A DNA stretch of 32,669 nt from an uncultured Oscillospiraceae bacterium (GCA_934572465.1 CAKTLG010000022.1:1-32669); one strand, 5' to 3'. Shown: positions 23,686 through 32,100, counted from the stretch's first letter. The notes: generated by a model from the sequence alone, not told the origin. Translations and numbers: made by a program.

Positions 23686-24573
23686 TCAGAAGTCGACCGT
23701 GCCCTCCAGCACGCGCAGATCGTATGGCTCGTAAACGACGGCGCGGTACTTGTCCACATCGAGCTTCACGCCCGTCCAGTCGGAGTGGATCTCGCCGGTC
23801 TGCTTGATGAGGATATCATAGAGGATGTCGTAGGTCACCCCGTTCTCGTCCGTCTCCACGATGGTGGAATACGGCAGCGTCTTGTGGTAGGTCATGTGCA
23901 GGCCCTTGTAGTCGAAGTGGTAGCCGTTGCGCATCCGGCAGCCGTCGAGGCCCTTGTAGGTAAAGCGCGCCTTGAGATCGGCAAGGATCTTATCGTCCCG
24001 CTCGTCGTAAAGGTTTTCCGGCGTCGTCTCGGTGTAGTCGTAGCGGAACTGCACGGGGATGCCGTATTTGCGCCAGCGCTCGGCATAATCCTCCAGCTCT
24101 CCGGCGGGATAGTCCTGATACAGCACGCAGTTCACGCGCTTGGGCGTTGCGATGCGGGCGACGACCTCGTCGGGCGATTCCTCCACATATTTCGTCAGGT
24201 GGCGGGAGATGTTGATACAGGTGATCTTGCCGCGGTTGCGCTCGGTAAAGGCGATCATCTCGTCCGCGCTGCACCCGGGCTGCACGGGGAAGGTCGTGTT
24301 GATGTAGATCTTGTGCGTCGCGGGGATCGCGTCGAGCATCCGCTGCAAAGCCTTGAGATTCGCAAACGGCTCGCCGCCGGTAAAAACAAAGTCGCAGCGC
24401 GGCGTGATGGCGTCCATCACGGCGATGCTCTTCAAAATGGCCTCCACGCTGAAGCCCTCAGCATGGGCATATTCCTGCTTGTTCACGCAGAAGGGGCAGT
24501 GGTTGCGGCAGTCATACGGCACAAATACCGTAACGGTCGCGCCGCCCTCGCGCGTCTTATAGGGGTGACTCAT
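23686..24573 (-). CDS. Radical SAM protein, standalone
   Basis: 295 residues. Cys22, Cys26 and Cys29 (DCRNHCPFC) form the CxxxCxxC [4Fe-4S] site, and FTGGEPF is the SAM-binding GGE motif. There is no C-terminal SPASM-type cysteine cluster, and no peptide precursor gene is adjacent. ATG 24573 follows GGACGG; the TTG 24 bp upstream is less likely because the promoter -10 is near. A pyruvate formate-lyase-activating-like fold is possible, but the substrate cannot be inferred. Confidence 0.85.
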   Translation of the reverse strand: MSHPYKTREGGATVTVFVPYDCRNHCPFCVNKQEYAHAEGFSVEAILKSIAVMDAITPRCDFVFTGGEPFANLKALQRMLDAIPATHKIYINTTFPVQPGCSADEMIAFTERNRGKITCINISRHLTKYVEESPDEVVARIATPKRVNCVLYQDYPAGELEDYAERWRKYGIPVQFRYDYTETTPENLYDERDDKILADLKARFTYKGLDGCRMRNGYHFDYKGLHMTYHKTLPYSTIVETDENGVTYDILYDILIKQTGEIHSDWTGVKLDVDKYRAVVYEPYDLRVLEGTVDF

Positions 24574-24609
24574 TGGTTTCCGTCCGTCCTCTGTCAAAAA
24601 ATCATAAAT

Positions 24610-24638
24610 ATTTTACTCTCAAATGCCGCGAAATGCAA
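24610..24638 (-). promoter_or_regulatory. Promoter of the radical SAM gene
   Basis: On the minus strand, TTGCAT (24633-24638) and TAAAAT (24610-24615), 17-bp spacer, about 40 bp before the start codon. Confidence 0.65.
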
Positions 24639-24674
24639 GCGATACGCCGCAAAAACTTCCGGTTTTCCGCGCTC

Positions 24675-25217
24675 CTACGCCTTTTCCGCCTCCAGCAGCG
24701 ACCGCACATAGGCAAAGGCCGCCTCCTCGCCCTGCTCCTTGAGCACCAGCAGCATTTTGCCGATCAGCTCGCCCGTCTCGGGATGGATGAGGATATGTCC
24801 GCGGGAGCGCTCGTAGTAATCGTAGGGCGCGGCGTCGGTGTACTGATCGCCCTGATAGGTCCGGCACGCGGCGATGCGGTCGCAGAACATCTCAGCCACA
24901 TACCTGAGCGGCATTTTGCACCCGCCCATGTAGACCCTGCCATCCTCGCCGATGCAGTAATCGATCCAGTATTCAAAGTGGTGGCGGTTGCGCCCCTTGT
25001 GGTGGAGCCACGCAAGGCTCACGCCGTTCTCGCGCCGCTCGGCGTCGTTCGGGCTGCGGTAGCCCTGATAATATTTCACGCCGCGCCAGAATTCCCGCGG
25101 GCTGTACTTGCTCAGGTCATGCGTCAGCCCCTGCCAGTACAATCCCAGACGGAAGCAGTATTTCCGCACAAGGCGGCGATGATGCGTGATCGTTTTGAAA
25201 TGCGCCCAGACGCGCAT
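24675..25217 (-). CDS. DUF5662 family protein
   Basis: 180 residues. The family signature is clear: FKTITHHRRLVRKYCFRLGLYWQGLTHDLSKYSP, then WLHHKGRNRHHFEYWIDY. His33-Asp34, His72-His73 and His79-His80 could form an HD-like metal site, but no activity is established. GGAAGGAGG precedes ATG 25217. It may be part of the last chromosomal unit before the mobile region. Confidence 0.85.
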   Translation of the reverse strand: MRVWAHFKTITHHRRLVRKYCFRLGLYWQGLTHDLSKYSPREFWRGVKYYQGYRSPNDAERRENGVSLAWLHHKGRNRHHFEYWIDYCIGEDGRVYMGGCKMPLRYVAEMFCDRIAACRTYQGDQYTDAAPYDYYERSRGHILIHPETGELIGKMLLVLKEQGEEAAFAYVRSLLEAEKA

Positions 25218-25406
25218 GGCGCCGCCTCCTTCCGCAAATACTGGGCCGCCCGCAGGCGGCCGCGCAGATCCTCCGCACCCCGTCCGGCGCGCAAAGGGAT
25301 AATATTGAAATTTTATATCAAACCGCGCAAAAAAGCAACCACGTATTTTCCTGAGAAAACTGCGCAAAATGAGCGCAAGGGCGGCAAGACCCCTGCCCTT
25401 TTGTCT

Positions 25407-25507
25407 CCGCCGCGCGGCGTCCCGCCCGTTCTGGACGCCGCGCGGCGGGAGCGTGCTTTGCCGCCTTTGACGAAACAAAGAGGCGCGGCCTGTTGGCCGC
25501 GCCTCTT
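25407..25507. terminator. Two large hairpins at the edge of the mobile region
   Basis: In the roughly 320-bp gap between DUF5662 and the serine recombinase. The first is a 16-bp perfect stem (25407-25422 with 25433-25448) and 10-nt loop. The second is a 13-bp perfect stem (25478 or 25479-25490 with 25495-25507). The second has a minus-strand TTTGTTTCG tail and is the likely terminator of the recombinase gene. The first has no T-tract. Confidence 0.75.
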
Positions 25508-25537
25508 CTTCGCGCATTGGGAAGATCCGTTCTTTTC

Positions 25538-27205
25538 TTACAGGCTCTTCTCGTAGCTCTCGATCATCTTCTTGAATGTGTGACCCGTACGACTTCTGAG
25601 ATTTTGGAGGACTTTTTCGGTTGTTTTCCCCGTAAAGATCTTGATTTGCAGGGACATTGTGCCGTCCGCATCGGGCGTGACAAAGATTTTGTCGATATAC
25701 TTCTCAACAAATTCCTTGTCGATCAGTCCCTTGACCGCATCCCGCTCCGCGTTTTTCAGGACCCTTCGGATGGTCTCGATCTGCTTTTTGTAGTCAGATG
25801 CGGAGTCACGCTGCTGGGTCAGCTCCATCAGCTCCTGCTGTGCCTCATCCAGTTCCTTGGCGCACTGCCTGTTCATGGAGAGGAAGTCTTTGTCCGACAG
25901 TTCGCCGAGGGCGTTATAGGTCAGCAGCTTCTGCTTTTTCTTTTCGATGGTCGTAATTTTCTGCTCCAGAGCTGTGATCTGCCGCCCCAGATCGCCGTCC
26001 CGGTCCAGGGATTTGTACATTTCCATGTACTCGTCCACCATGGCTTCGGCATCGTCCTCCGTCTCCCGGAAAACCTCCAGCAAAAGCGGCTTTAATTCTT
26101 CCTCGTAGATGGGAAAAGAGGCGCAGGCGCCCGCCCCGCTTTTGATTTTATTGCTGCATACCCACTTGCTGTTTTTGTTCCCCTGCTTGTCCTTGGATTC
26201 CCGGCGGTAATAAGCCGCGCCGCAGTCCGTACAAAACAGCTTGCCCGTCAAAAGGTTGGCGTGGTTGCAGATACCTTGACGTCCCTTCACGTCCTCGCTG
26301 CGCTTGCGCAGCACCTCGTTGGCCTTGTCCCACAGCGCCTCGGATACGATGGCGGGGACAATCTCGCCCGTTTCATCCTTGAACATGACCCACTCCTCCG
26401 GGGGCAAGAATTTCTGCTTCTTGGTGAACAGGTCAATGACCTTGACCTTGTTCCCCACATAGTACCCCTTATACTTGGGATTTGAAATCATACCGGACAT
26501 GGTGGTGTGGGCGATCTTTTTGCCGTTGTGGTTGCGGTAACCCCGTTTCCAAAACAGATTTTCGATCTGCTTCATGCTGGGCTGACCCGTGGCGTACAAC
26601 TCAAACAGTTCCCGCACCATGGGAGCCTCATCCTCGTCGATCACCAGCCGCCCGTTGTCCTTTCGGTAGCCGAAGATACGGCTGTTGCCCAGTACCACAC
26701 TGTTTTTGATGGCCTGCTGGTGTCCGAACTTCACACGGCTGGACAGTTTGCGCAGTTCGTCCTGGGCGATGCCGGACATGATGGTCAGGCGCAGCTCGCT
26801 GTCCTCGTCCAATGTGTTGATGTTATCATTCTGGAAGAACACCCCGACCCCGGCGTTCAGCAGTTCGCGGGTGTACTGGATGGAGTCCAGGGTGTTACGG
26901 GCGAAACGGGTGATCTCCTTGGTGATGATGAGGTCAAAGAGGCCGGCGCGGCCATCTTCTACCATGCGGTGGAAGTTTTCACGCTTTTTGGTGGTGGCGG
27001 CAGACAAGCCCTCGTCAATGTAGCCCTCCACATAGGTCCAGTTGGTATTTTTTCGGATCAGGTTTTCGTAGTATTGAATTTGGTTGCCCAGAGAATTGAG
27101 CTGTTCGTCGCTCTCGCTGGATACACGAGCGTAAAAGGTCACTCGCATAGGAATATCGTAGATAGTTTTCGTTTTCAGCATCTGCCGAATAGTGTGGATA
27201 TCCAT
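25538..27205 (-). CDS. Large serine recombinase
   Basis: 555 residues. The catalytic domain opens with VTFYARVSSESDEQ (Ser29 catalytic), followed by EGYIDEGLSA and ITRFARN. The recombinase domain continues to about 300. A zinc beta-ribbon follows (Cys325, Cys328, Cys350, Cys361), then a long coiled coil (about 405-490). Such enzymes integrate and excise elements between att sites. ATG 27205 follows GAGGG; the upstream in-frame residues overlap the promoter. It lies at the element edge, where integrases are usually found. Confidence 0.95.
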   Translation of the reverse strand: MDIHTIRQMLKTKTIYDIPMRVTFYARVSSESDEQLNSLGNQIQYYENLIRKNTNWTYVEGYIDEGLSAATTKKRENFHRMVEDGRAGLFDLIITKEITRFARNTLDSIQYTRELLNAGVGVFFQNDNINTLDEDSELRLTIMSGIAQDELRKLSSRVKFGHQQAIKNSVVLGNSRIFGYRKDNGRLVIDEDEAPMVRELFELYATGQPSMKQIENLFWKRGYRNHNGKKIAHTTMSGMISNPKYKGYYVGNKVKVIDLFTKKQKFLPPEEWVMFKDETGEIVPAIVSEALWDKANEVLRKRSEDVKGRQGICNHANLLTGKLFCTDCGAAYYRRESKDKQGNKNSKWVCSNKIKSGAGACASFPIYEEELKPLLLEVFRETEDDAEAMVDEYMEMYKSLDRDGDLGRQITALEQKITTIEKKKQKLLTYNALGELSDKDFLSMNRQCAKELDEAQQELMELTQQRDSASDYKKQIETIRRVLKNAERDAVKGLIDKEFVEKYIDKIFVTPDADGTMSLQIKIFTGKTTEKVLQNLRSRTGHTFKKMIESYEKSL

Positions 27206-27242
27206 AAGTACGCCCTCTCGTAAAGTTCGTTTTATCATGTTC

Positions 27243-27271
27243 ATTATAGCATTGTTGCAATAGCAAATCAA
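27243..27271 (-). promoter_or_regulatory. Promoter of the large serine recombinase
   Basis: Minus strand: TTGATT (27266-27271), 17 bp, TATAAT (27243-27248), about 38 bp before the start. Confidence 0.75.
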
Positions 27272-27290
27272 GCCTGTGCAAATATTTACA

Positions 27291-27318
27291 AAAATAGCGC
27301 AGTTCACCCGAACTGCGC
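27291..27318 (-). terminator. Terminator after the SHOCT-like gene
   Basis: Perfect 9-bp stem GCGCAGTTC / GAACTGCGC (27297-27318), with a TATTTTTG tail on the minus strand. Confidence 0.75.
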
Positions 27319-27356
27319 CGAATTCTTCTCCCTCGTCTTGCGCTCTTTCTGATGAT

Positions 27357-27512
27357 TTACGCCTTTTGCGAAACCGGATACTTCGTCCAAATCAGGTGGT
27401 TCATCTTCCGGTATTCATCCATGGTGATCACTCCCTGATCACGCAGAGTGCGGTTGAAATAACTGAGCCAAAGATAATGCTGCATGTTGCGCTCCGGAGT
27501 TTTCTGATCCAA
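27357..27512 (-). CDS. SHOCT-like small protein
   Basis: 51 residues. YFNRTLRDQGVITMDEYRKMN matches the SHOCT-type oligomerisation helix pair (..L.DQGIIT..EY). A TTG start at 27512 is preferred because GGGGGTGAT lies upstream with good spacing; an in-frame ATG 27 bp upstream has no site. Small proteins of this kind are common beside clostridial recombinases, but a role is not known. Confidence 0.65.
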   Translation of the reverse strand: MDQKTPERNMQHYLWLSYFNRTLRDQGVITMDEYRKMNHLIWTKYPVSQKA

Positions 27513-27589
27513 GATGAAATCACCCCCAATACATTCCATATTTTTTCCAGAAAGAGGGCGTTTATTCTCCTTGACTAAGTTGTTCCTGC

Positions 27590-27627
27590 AAACAAAAAGG
27601 CATCAGGAAATTGTCTCCTGATGCCTT
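27590..27627 (-). terminator. Terminator after the tyrosine recombinase
   Basis: Perfect 12-bp stem (27597-27608 with 27616-27627), minus-strand tail TTTTTGTTTG. The rest of the 360-bp gap around it (27513-27874) holds A/T-rich sequence with no gene I can support. Confidence 0.8.
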
Positions 27628-27874
27628 CGCGTGATGTATGCAGTTTTGCTTGGTATGTATATAAAAAGTATGTGAGAATCGCAGAAAAATCCGCAATACT
27701 CCTGTTTGATACAAAAAGAACGGAAACATAGCCGCTAAGCGGCAAAGGAAGAAACTGATTGCCTGATCGGCAGTAAAAAGAAACTGTTTACACATTTAGT
27801 GTAATGAATCGTGAGACTGAAGTCAAGGAAAAGTTTTTCGACTTTATTTGACCATGCTGCAATTGTTTTTAACG

Positions 27875-28831
27875 TTAGACCGCCAGAATGTAGTTGCAGA
27901 CCGTGACGTCCAGACGCCAATGGGACAGATGGAATACACTCACGGCCATCAGAGCCAGTCGGTTGTACGCGACGGGCAGGTTGTGTTCCAGAGCAAGCTT
28001 GCGGTTGAGCCCGCGCAGATAGTATATCCCATCTATCTGATCGTGATGCAGCTCCCTGCCGTTGTCCTTGAAGCGCACTTCCAGCTCGCGGATCAACTGT
28101 TCCCGAAACGCCGGGTCACGGATGGCGTCCAGATAATACAGATAGGCCCGCTTGGCCTGGCAGGCGCGCAGATAGTGCAGATCGATCTTGTTTTCCATTT
28201 CTTCCCGCGTAAAGAGATACTCATCGGCATCCTTTTCCTCAAAATAGGAACGGACGAAAGCAATGTCAGATGGGAGGATCCGCTGATACTGAATCTTCCC
28301 CCCTTTTCCTTTGACCCAAATGCACAGGTGACCGGATTTGTCTTTCACCAAATCACCGCCGCTGAGCTTCTGGTACTCTCGGCGGCGGAGTCCTACGCGC
28401 GACGCAAAGTCGTACAACCGAGGGGACGCCTCTCGCCGGGTATCCTTGCGGCTATCCGACGCCTTGGTCCCGCGGCTGCGGGTGTTTTGTGCCGTGTGTC
28501 TGACAGGCTTTTGGATCGTATCCATAGCAACATTCCAAACCCGGCAGACCCCCGCCAGATAGGTGTGGATCGTATCGGCGGAATAACCTTTCTCGATCAG
28601 AAAATCGGCATAATCCTGTATGTGCGGCTTGCAGTCATCAAAGTGCCGGCATTTATAATTTTCTTTGCACCAAAGTCCAAATTTGATGGCATGGTTCTTA
28701 TATTGCCGTTCGCTTTTTTTCGTGATCCTGACAACTTCTACGGGATTGCCGCTTTCGTCCTTTCCCGGAGACTTCAGATGTTTTGCTTCATTGTATGCGT
28801 GGGTGGATATTTCACATATCAGGCTTGCCAT
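27875..28831 (-). CDS. Atypical tyrosine recombinase
   Basis: 318 residues. The N-terminal SAM-like arm (about 35-105) includes KKSERQYKNHAIKFGLWCKEN and the catalytic domain follows. Candidate residues: Arg in SRVGLRRREYQKLS (about 149), Lys in WVKGKGGKIQ (about 177), His219-x2-Arg222 (LHYLRA), His304 in HLSHWRLDVT, and Tyr314 (CNYIL). About 80 residues separate HxxR from the last box, where canonical enzymes have about 25, so it carries an insertion. AGAAAGGA precedes the ATG. The 5' region is extremely hairpin-rich. Confidence 0.85.
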   Translation of the reverse strand: MASLICEISTHAYNEAKHLKSPGKDESGNPVEVVRITKKSERQYKNHAIKFGLWCKENYKCRHFDDCKPHIQDYADFLIEKGYSADTIHTYLAGVCRVWNVAMDTIQKPVRHTAQNTRSRGTKASDSRKDTRREASPRLYDFASRVGLRRREYQKLSGGDLVKDKSGHLCIWVKGKGGKIQYQRILPSDIAFVRSYFEEKDADEYLFTREEMENKIDLHYLRACQAKRAYLYYLDAIRDPAFREQLIRELEVRFKDNGRELHHDQIDGIYYLRGLNRKLALEHNLPVAYNRLALMAVSVFHLSHWRLDVTVCNYILAV

Positions 28832-28862
28832 GTAGTTCAGTCCTTTCTAATGATGAGATGCC

Positions 28863-29460
28863 TGTTTGTCATTGGCAAACAAGCCCAGCCTTGCGGCTTG
28901 TTAAATGCGTTACATATTTTTTTGTCATCGGGAAGAGTACGGCTCAAATTTGGATGAACCAAACTCTTTCCGAAGGGGAATATAGAAACCCAAGTATAAG
29001 CGGCTAACCAGACCACTTATACCCCTTAGCTGGTTATTTCCCCGCTCCCGCGGCAAATAACCAGCTGCAGATACCCGACATCCAAAGCAGGTCCCAATGA
29101 CGGGAGGCGTCCGGAATATGCGGTTCCAGAGTCTGAAAGCGGGTATCTGTTGGAAATGCGATATACTATTCTCCTGTCGATATCGCGGGACAAGGCTACC
29201 TTAACAGACGGATAAGCGTAGCAAACCGGTCGCAAGCGACATAATCCCAACAAGCCTTGTGGGCCTGCGCGGCGCGGGTGGCTGGCCCCGCCGCTGAGCG
29301 TTGTGTTCTCCTGACAATCACCCAAACAGGGAGTGTTTCGTCTCTTTACCCGTACTGACCCGCAGCCACGCGAATCAGGCACCATCACACGGGGTGCAGC
29401 GTGACACACTAAGCAGTGCCGAGCTTTTACAGCGTGACATGGGTTACAGCTGATTCCATG
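28863..29460 (-). ncRNA. Hairpin-dense, apparently noncoding region upstream of the tyrosine recombinase
   Basis: About 600 bp without a convincing gene. Inverted repeats, left to right: TGTTTG/CAAACA (from 28863), AACAAGCC/GGCTTGTT (28878-28902), a nested pair near 28925-28972, GTATAAGTGG/CCGCTTATAC (28994-29022), a 12-bp perfect stem with inner CCGC/GCGG (29028-29066), a 10-bp long-range stem (29068-29077 with 29140-29149), GCGATAT/ATATCGC (29158-29186), GCTAC..GTAGC with inner CTTA/TAAG (29195-29222), GTCG/CGAC, GCGGCGCGGG/CCCGCCGC and CATGG/CCATG. One stem pairs by G-U only on the minus strand, suggesting leftward transcription with the recombinase. RNA identity is unknown. Confidence 0.6.
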
Positions 29461-29480
29461 TCGATTTAAGAGAGATGCGA

Positions 29481-29524
29481 TATATATATAAAAAATCGAC
29501 AGGGGGCAATAGGCCTCCTGTCGA
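29481..29524 (-). promoter_or_regulatory. Hairpin and promoter-like sequence at the head of the structured region
   Basis: On the minus strand TCGACAGG/CCTGTCGA form an 8-bp stem followed by TTTTTTATATATA. This reads either as a terminator of upstream leftward transcription or, with TTGCCC (29504-29509) and TATATA (29481-29486) spaced 17 bp, as a promoter starting the structured RNA. The two readings cannot be separated by eye. A further GCCCGC-ATGA-GCGGGC hairpin lies at 29541-29556. Confidence 0.45.
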
Positions 29525-29574
29525 TGAATTTTCTGTGTTCGCCCGCATGAGCGGGCACATTGTAATTCTCTTTG

Positions 29575-29745
29575 ATGATCATTGTTCTGAGTCCAAATGA
29601 ATCAGAATTAAACTCTATGGATAATAAAAAAGTCGAAGCAACTATGAATAGACATAGTACACCTCGACGCAAACAAAAAAGAAAAGAAACAAATCGGCAA
29701 AAACTGCGATTGATTGAAACAGAGTGGGATAGCTTAAATCCCTGA
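29575..29745 (+). CDS. Possible small basic protein
   Basis: 56 codons from ATG 29575, or 42 from ATG 29617. The middle is strongly basic (TPRRKQKRKETNRQK) and the end acidic (ETEWDSLNP). No clear ribosome binding site precedes either start. It may be coding or a fortuitous frame in A-rich DNA. It is not similar to anything I recognise. Confidence 0.3.
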   Translation: MIIVLSPNESELNSMDNKKVEATMNRHSTPRRKQKRKETNRQKLRLIETEWDSLNP

Positions 29746-29769
29746 AAGATACAGTATGGCTATATTATA

Positions 29770-30252
29770 GCATCGATATCGTCGAGATGCAAGGCCCTTT
29801 TTCAAAATTACTGTGCCGAAAAATATTTGGACAAGGCCATTGAACACCAGTTTGAGATCATCCCAATCTCCTTGACTCCAATTCCCAGTATCGGCAAGGT
29901 CTACTCCGCCGGTATCATCGCCGAAATCGGCAACATCCATCGCTTTGACCCTCATGCCTCCGTCGCCAAATATGCCGGCCTTGTCTGGACACAGCACCAG
30001 TCCGGAGACTTCGAGGCTGAACATTCCAGAATGATTAAATCCGGCAACCGCTATCTCCGCTACTATCTGCTGGAAGCCGCCAACTCCGTGAGAAGATGCG
30101 ACTCCGAGTTCAGGCGCTACTATGACCTCAAGTTCCATGAGGTCAGCAAGTACCGGCACAAACGCGCACTCGCTTTAACTGCCAGAAACCTGGTTAGGTT
30201 GGTCTTTCGGCTGCTGAAGGACAACCGCCTGTATATCCCGCCGGATGGCTGA
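29770..30252 (+). pseudogene. IS110-family transposase, 5'-truncated
   Basis: Only the C-terminal third (about 150 residues) remains. IPSIGKVYSAGIIAEIGNIHRF and GNRYLRYYLLEAANSVR are the hallmark Transposase_20 segments. The N-terminal DEDD (RuvC-like) domain is missing, and upstream codons turn into unrelated sequence, so it cannot be active alone. The following 220 bp up to the resolvase show no gene, but may contain the element's 3' end. Confidence 0.88.
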
Positions 30253-30419
30253 GCACACCGCTTGCCGATCGGGTGTCCAAGCCCTGTTTCAAAAAATAGC
30301 AGGAGCGGGGCTTAGTTTGGTGTTGCCTTTCTTGCCGCCCGCATAGTGCATTTACCCTGCTTTTCTTCAAAATCTTTCTGCATCTCCTGCTTGACTTCAT
30401 ACCATTGGACTTTACATAA

Positions 30420-31082
<663 letters not shown>

Positions 31083-31159
31083 CGCCGTCAAAAAGTGCGG
31101 TTTTTGTGATGAATACACACCAACGGCATACCTGCCTGTTGTTTATCTATTGGAAGTGT

Positions 31160-31363
31160 TTATTTTCCCCGCTTGTCACGCTCCATGGTCTCAGCAATGG
31201 CGCGCTTTGCAAAGGCGGCGCCGCTCTCGCCCATTGACTCAGCGTGGCGCTTTATTTCCTCATAGTAATCCGGCTCAAGCCGAATCCGCATTTCAGCAAA
31301 TTTGGAAAGGTATTTGGCGTTGGCCTTTTTTCGAGCTTCAGACAGCGGCTTCTTGTCCGGCAT
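31160..31363 (-). CDS. Ribbon-helix-helix-like DNA-binding protein
   Basis: 67 residues. A basic N-terminus (KKPLSEARKKANAKY) is followed by AEMRIRLEPDYYEEIKRHAESMGESGAAFAKRAIAETM, a beta-strand/helix/helix pattern of MetJ/Arc-type repressors. ATG 31363 is used; the ribosome binding site is weak. It is divergent from the promoter at 31409-31437, whose spacer holds a palindrome it could bind. Family assignment is by pattern. Confidence 0.75.
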   Translation of the reverse strand: MPDKKPLSEARKKANAKYLSKFAEMRIRLEPDYYEEIKRHAESMGESGAAFAKRAIAETMERDKRGK

Positions 31364-31408
31364 CTCTTTTGCACCGACCTTTCCAATCAAAATTTGCCGA
31401 GAACACGC

Positions 31409-31437
31409 TTGACACATGGGAACATGTGCGGTATACT
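31409..31437 (+). promoter_or_regulatory. Promoter with embedded palindromic operator
   Basis: TTGACA (31409-31414), 17 bp, TATACT (31432-31437). CACATG-GGAA-CATGTG, a perfect 16-bp palindrome (31413-31428), begins at the end of the -35 and lies within the spacer, so a bound protein would exclude polymerase. Candidate binder is the adjacent RHH-like protein. Confidence 0.75.
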
Positions 31438-31453
31438 ATACTCAAGTTAAAAA

Positions 31454-31657
31454 GTAGCAGCACGTAAGAGTTGCGACCTCCCACGTGCCTGCACAGGTGA
31501 TTAGGGCACCGGCACAGTAGTAAAACTACGCTACGGGAGTATTATATCCATTTCCGATCCATTGCGCAAGTCCCCATTTTGGGAGTGGTGGTAGAATGAG
31601 ACCTCCTTATGAATGTAGTGAAGCGCTATGCGGGTACCGACCTGCATGGCGCTTTTT
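31454..31657 (+). promoter_or_regulatory. Structured leader with terminator before the MazF-like gene
   Basis: About 270 nt of untranslated sequence. GTAGC (31454-31458) and GCTAC (31530-31534) could close a domain containing a GCACGT/ACGTGC and GTAGT/ACTAC hairpin. A 14-bp stem with two G-U pairs (31622-31635 with 31640-31653) and T-tract follows. The terminator stands between promoter and gene, which implies attenuation, although no ligand or protein target is evident. Confidence 0.6.
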
Positions 31658-31710
31658 GACTGCATTTTATGCGGCAAGGCGGCCTCCTGAGCCGCCGGAA
31701 AGGAAACTAT

Positions 31711-32085
31711 ATGGATAAGAAGATCGCTATTCACACGATGGAGCTTTGGCTCGCAAATCTGCCGGTCACACCCGGCCATGTCCAGCACGGCACCCATCCC
31801 GTCGTTATCGTGTCCAACGACGTGGCAAACAACTTCAGCCCCATCGTCACGGCCGTACCGCTGACGAGCAACCACAAGGCAGCAACCCTGCCGACGCACG
31901 TCTGCCTGCGCGGCTATGGCCTTGCGGCCACCAGCATCGCTAAGTGCGAGCAGGTCATGGCGCTGGACAAGTCGTGCCTCATTCGCCGTCTGGGCGAGGT
32001 CTCCGATTGGTATGACCGCCTCGCCATCCAGCACGCGCTGGCCGAGCAGCTCGGCATCGAGCTGCAGGTCAACCTCGCGGCGTAA
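31711..32085 (+). CDS. MazF/PemK-like protein with catalytic arginine replaced
   Basis: 124 residues. ELWLANLPVTPGHVQHGTHPVVIVSND, TAVPLTSNHK and LPTHVCL follow the MazF mRNA-interferase pattern. The arginine of the G-x-RP motif, required for cleavage, is His29 here, while the Thr of PLTS is kept (Thr52). No antitoxin gene lies upstream. So it may be an inactive or regulatory homologue. AAAGGAAA precedes ATG 31711. It is followed by a RecD-like helicase 15 bp on, in one operon. Confidence 0.85.
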   Translation: MDKKIAIHTMELWLANLPVTPGHVQHGTHPVVIVSNDVANNFSPIVTAVPLTSNHKAATLPTHVCLRGYGLAATSIAKCEQVMALDKSCLIRRLGEVSDWYDRLAIQHALAEQLGIELQVNLAA

Positions 32086-32100
32086 GGGGGGTGAGACAAT

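Noticed and set aside
25218..25537. tRNA gene as an integration site at the element edge
   Set aside because: No cloverleaf or tRNA 3' end was found; the hairpins there do not fit tRNA arms.
27562..27795. 77-codon minus-strand open frame after the tyrosine recombinase
   Set aside because: It spans a strong terminator hairpin, has no ribosome binding site and no recognisable pattern.
29026..29409. A 127-codon minus-strand open frame inside the hairpin-dense region
   Set aside because: Residue composition is Arg/Gly/Ser-rich without a fold pattern, no ribosome binding site is present, and the DNA is dominated by inverted repeats.
28863..29460. CRISPR array or retron msr-msd
   Set aside because: Repeats are inverted, not direct and regularly spaced, and there is no reverse transcriptase or Cas gene nearby.
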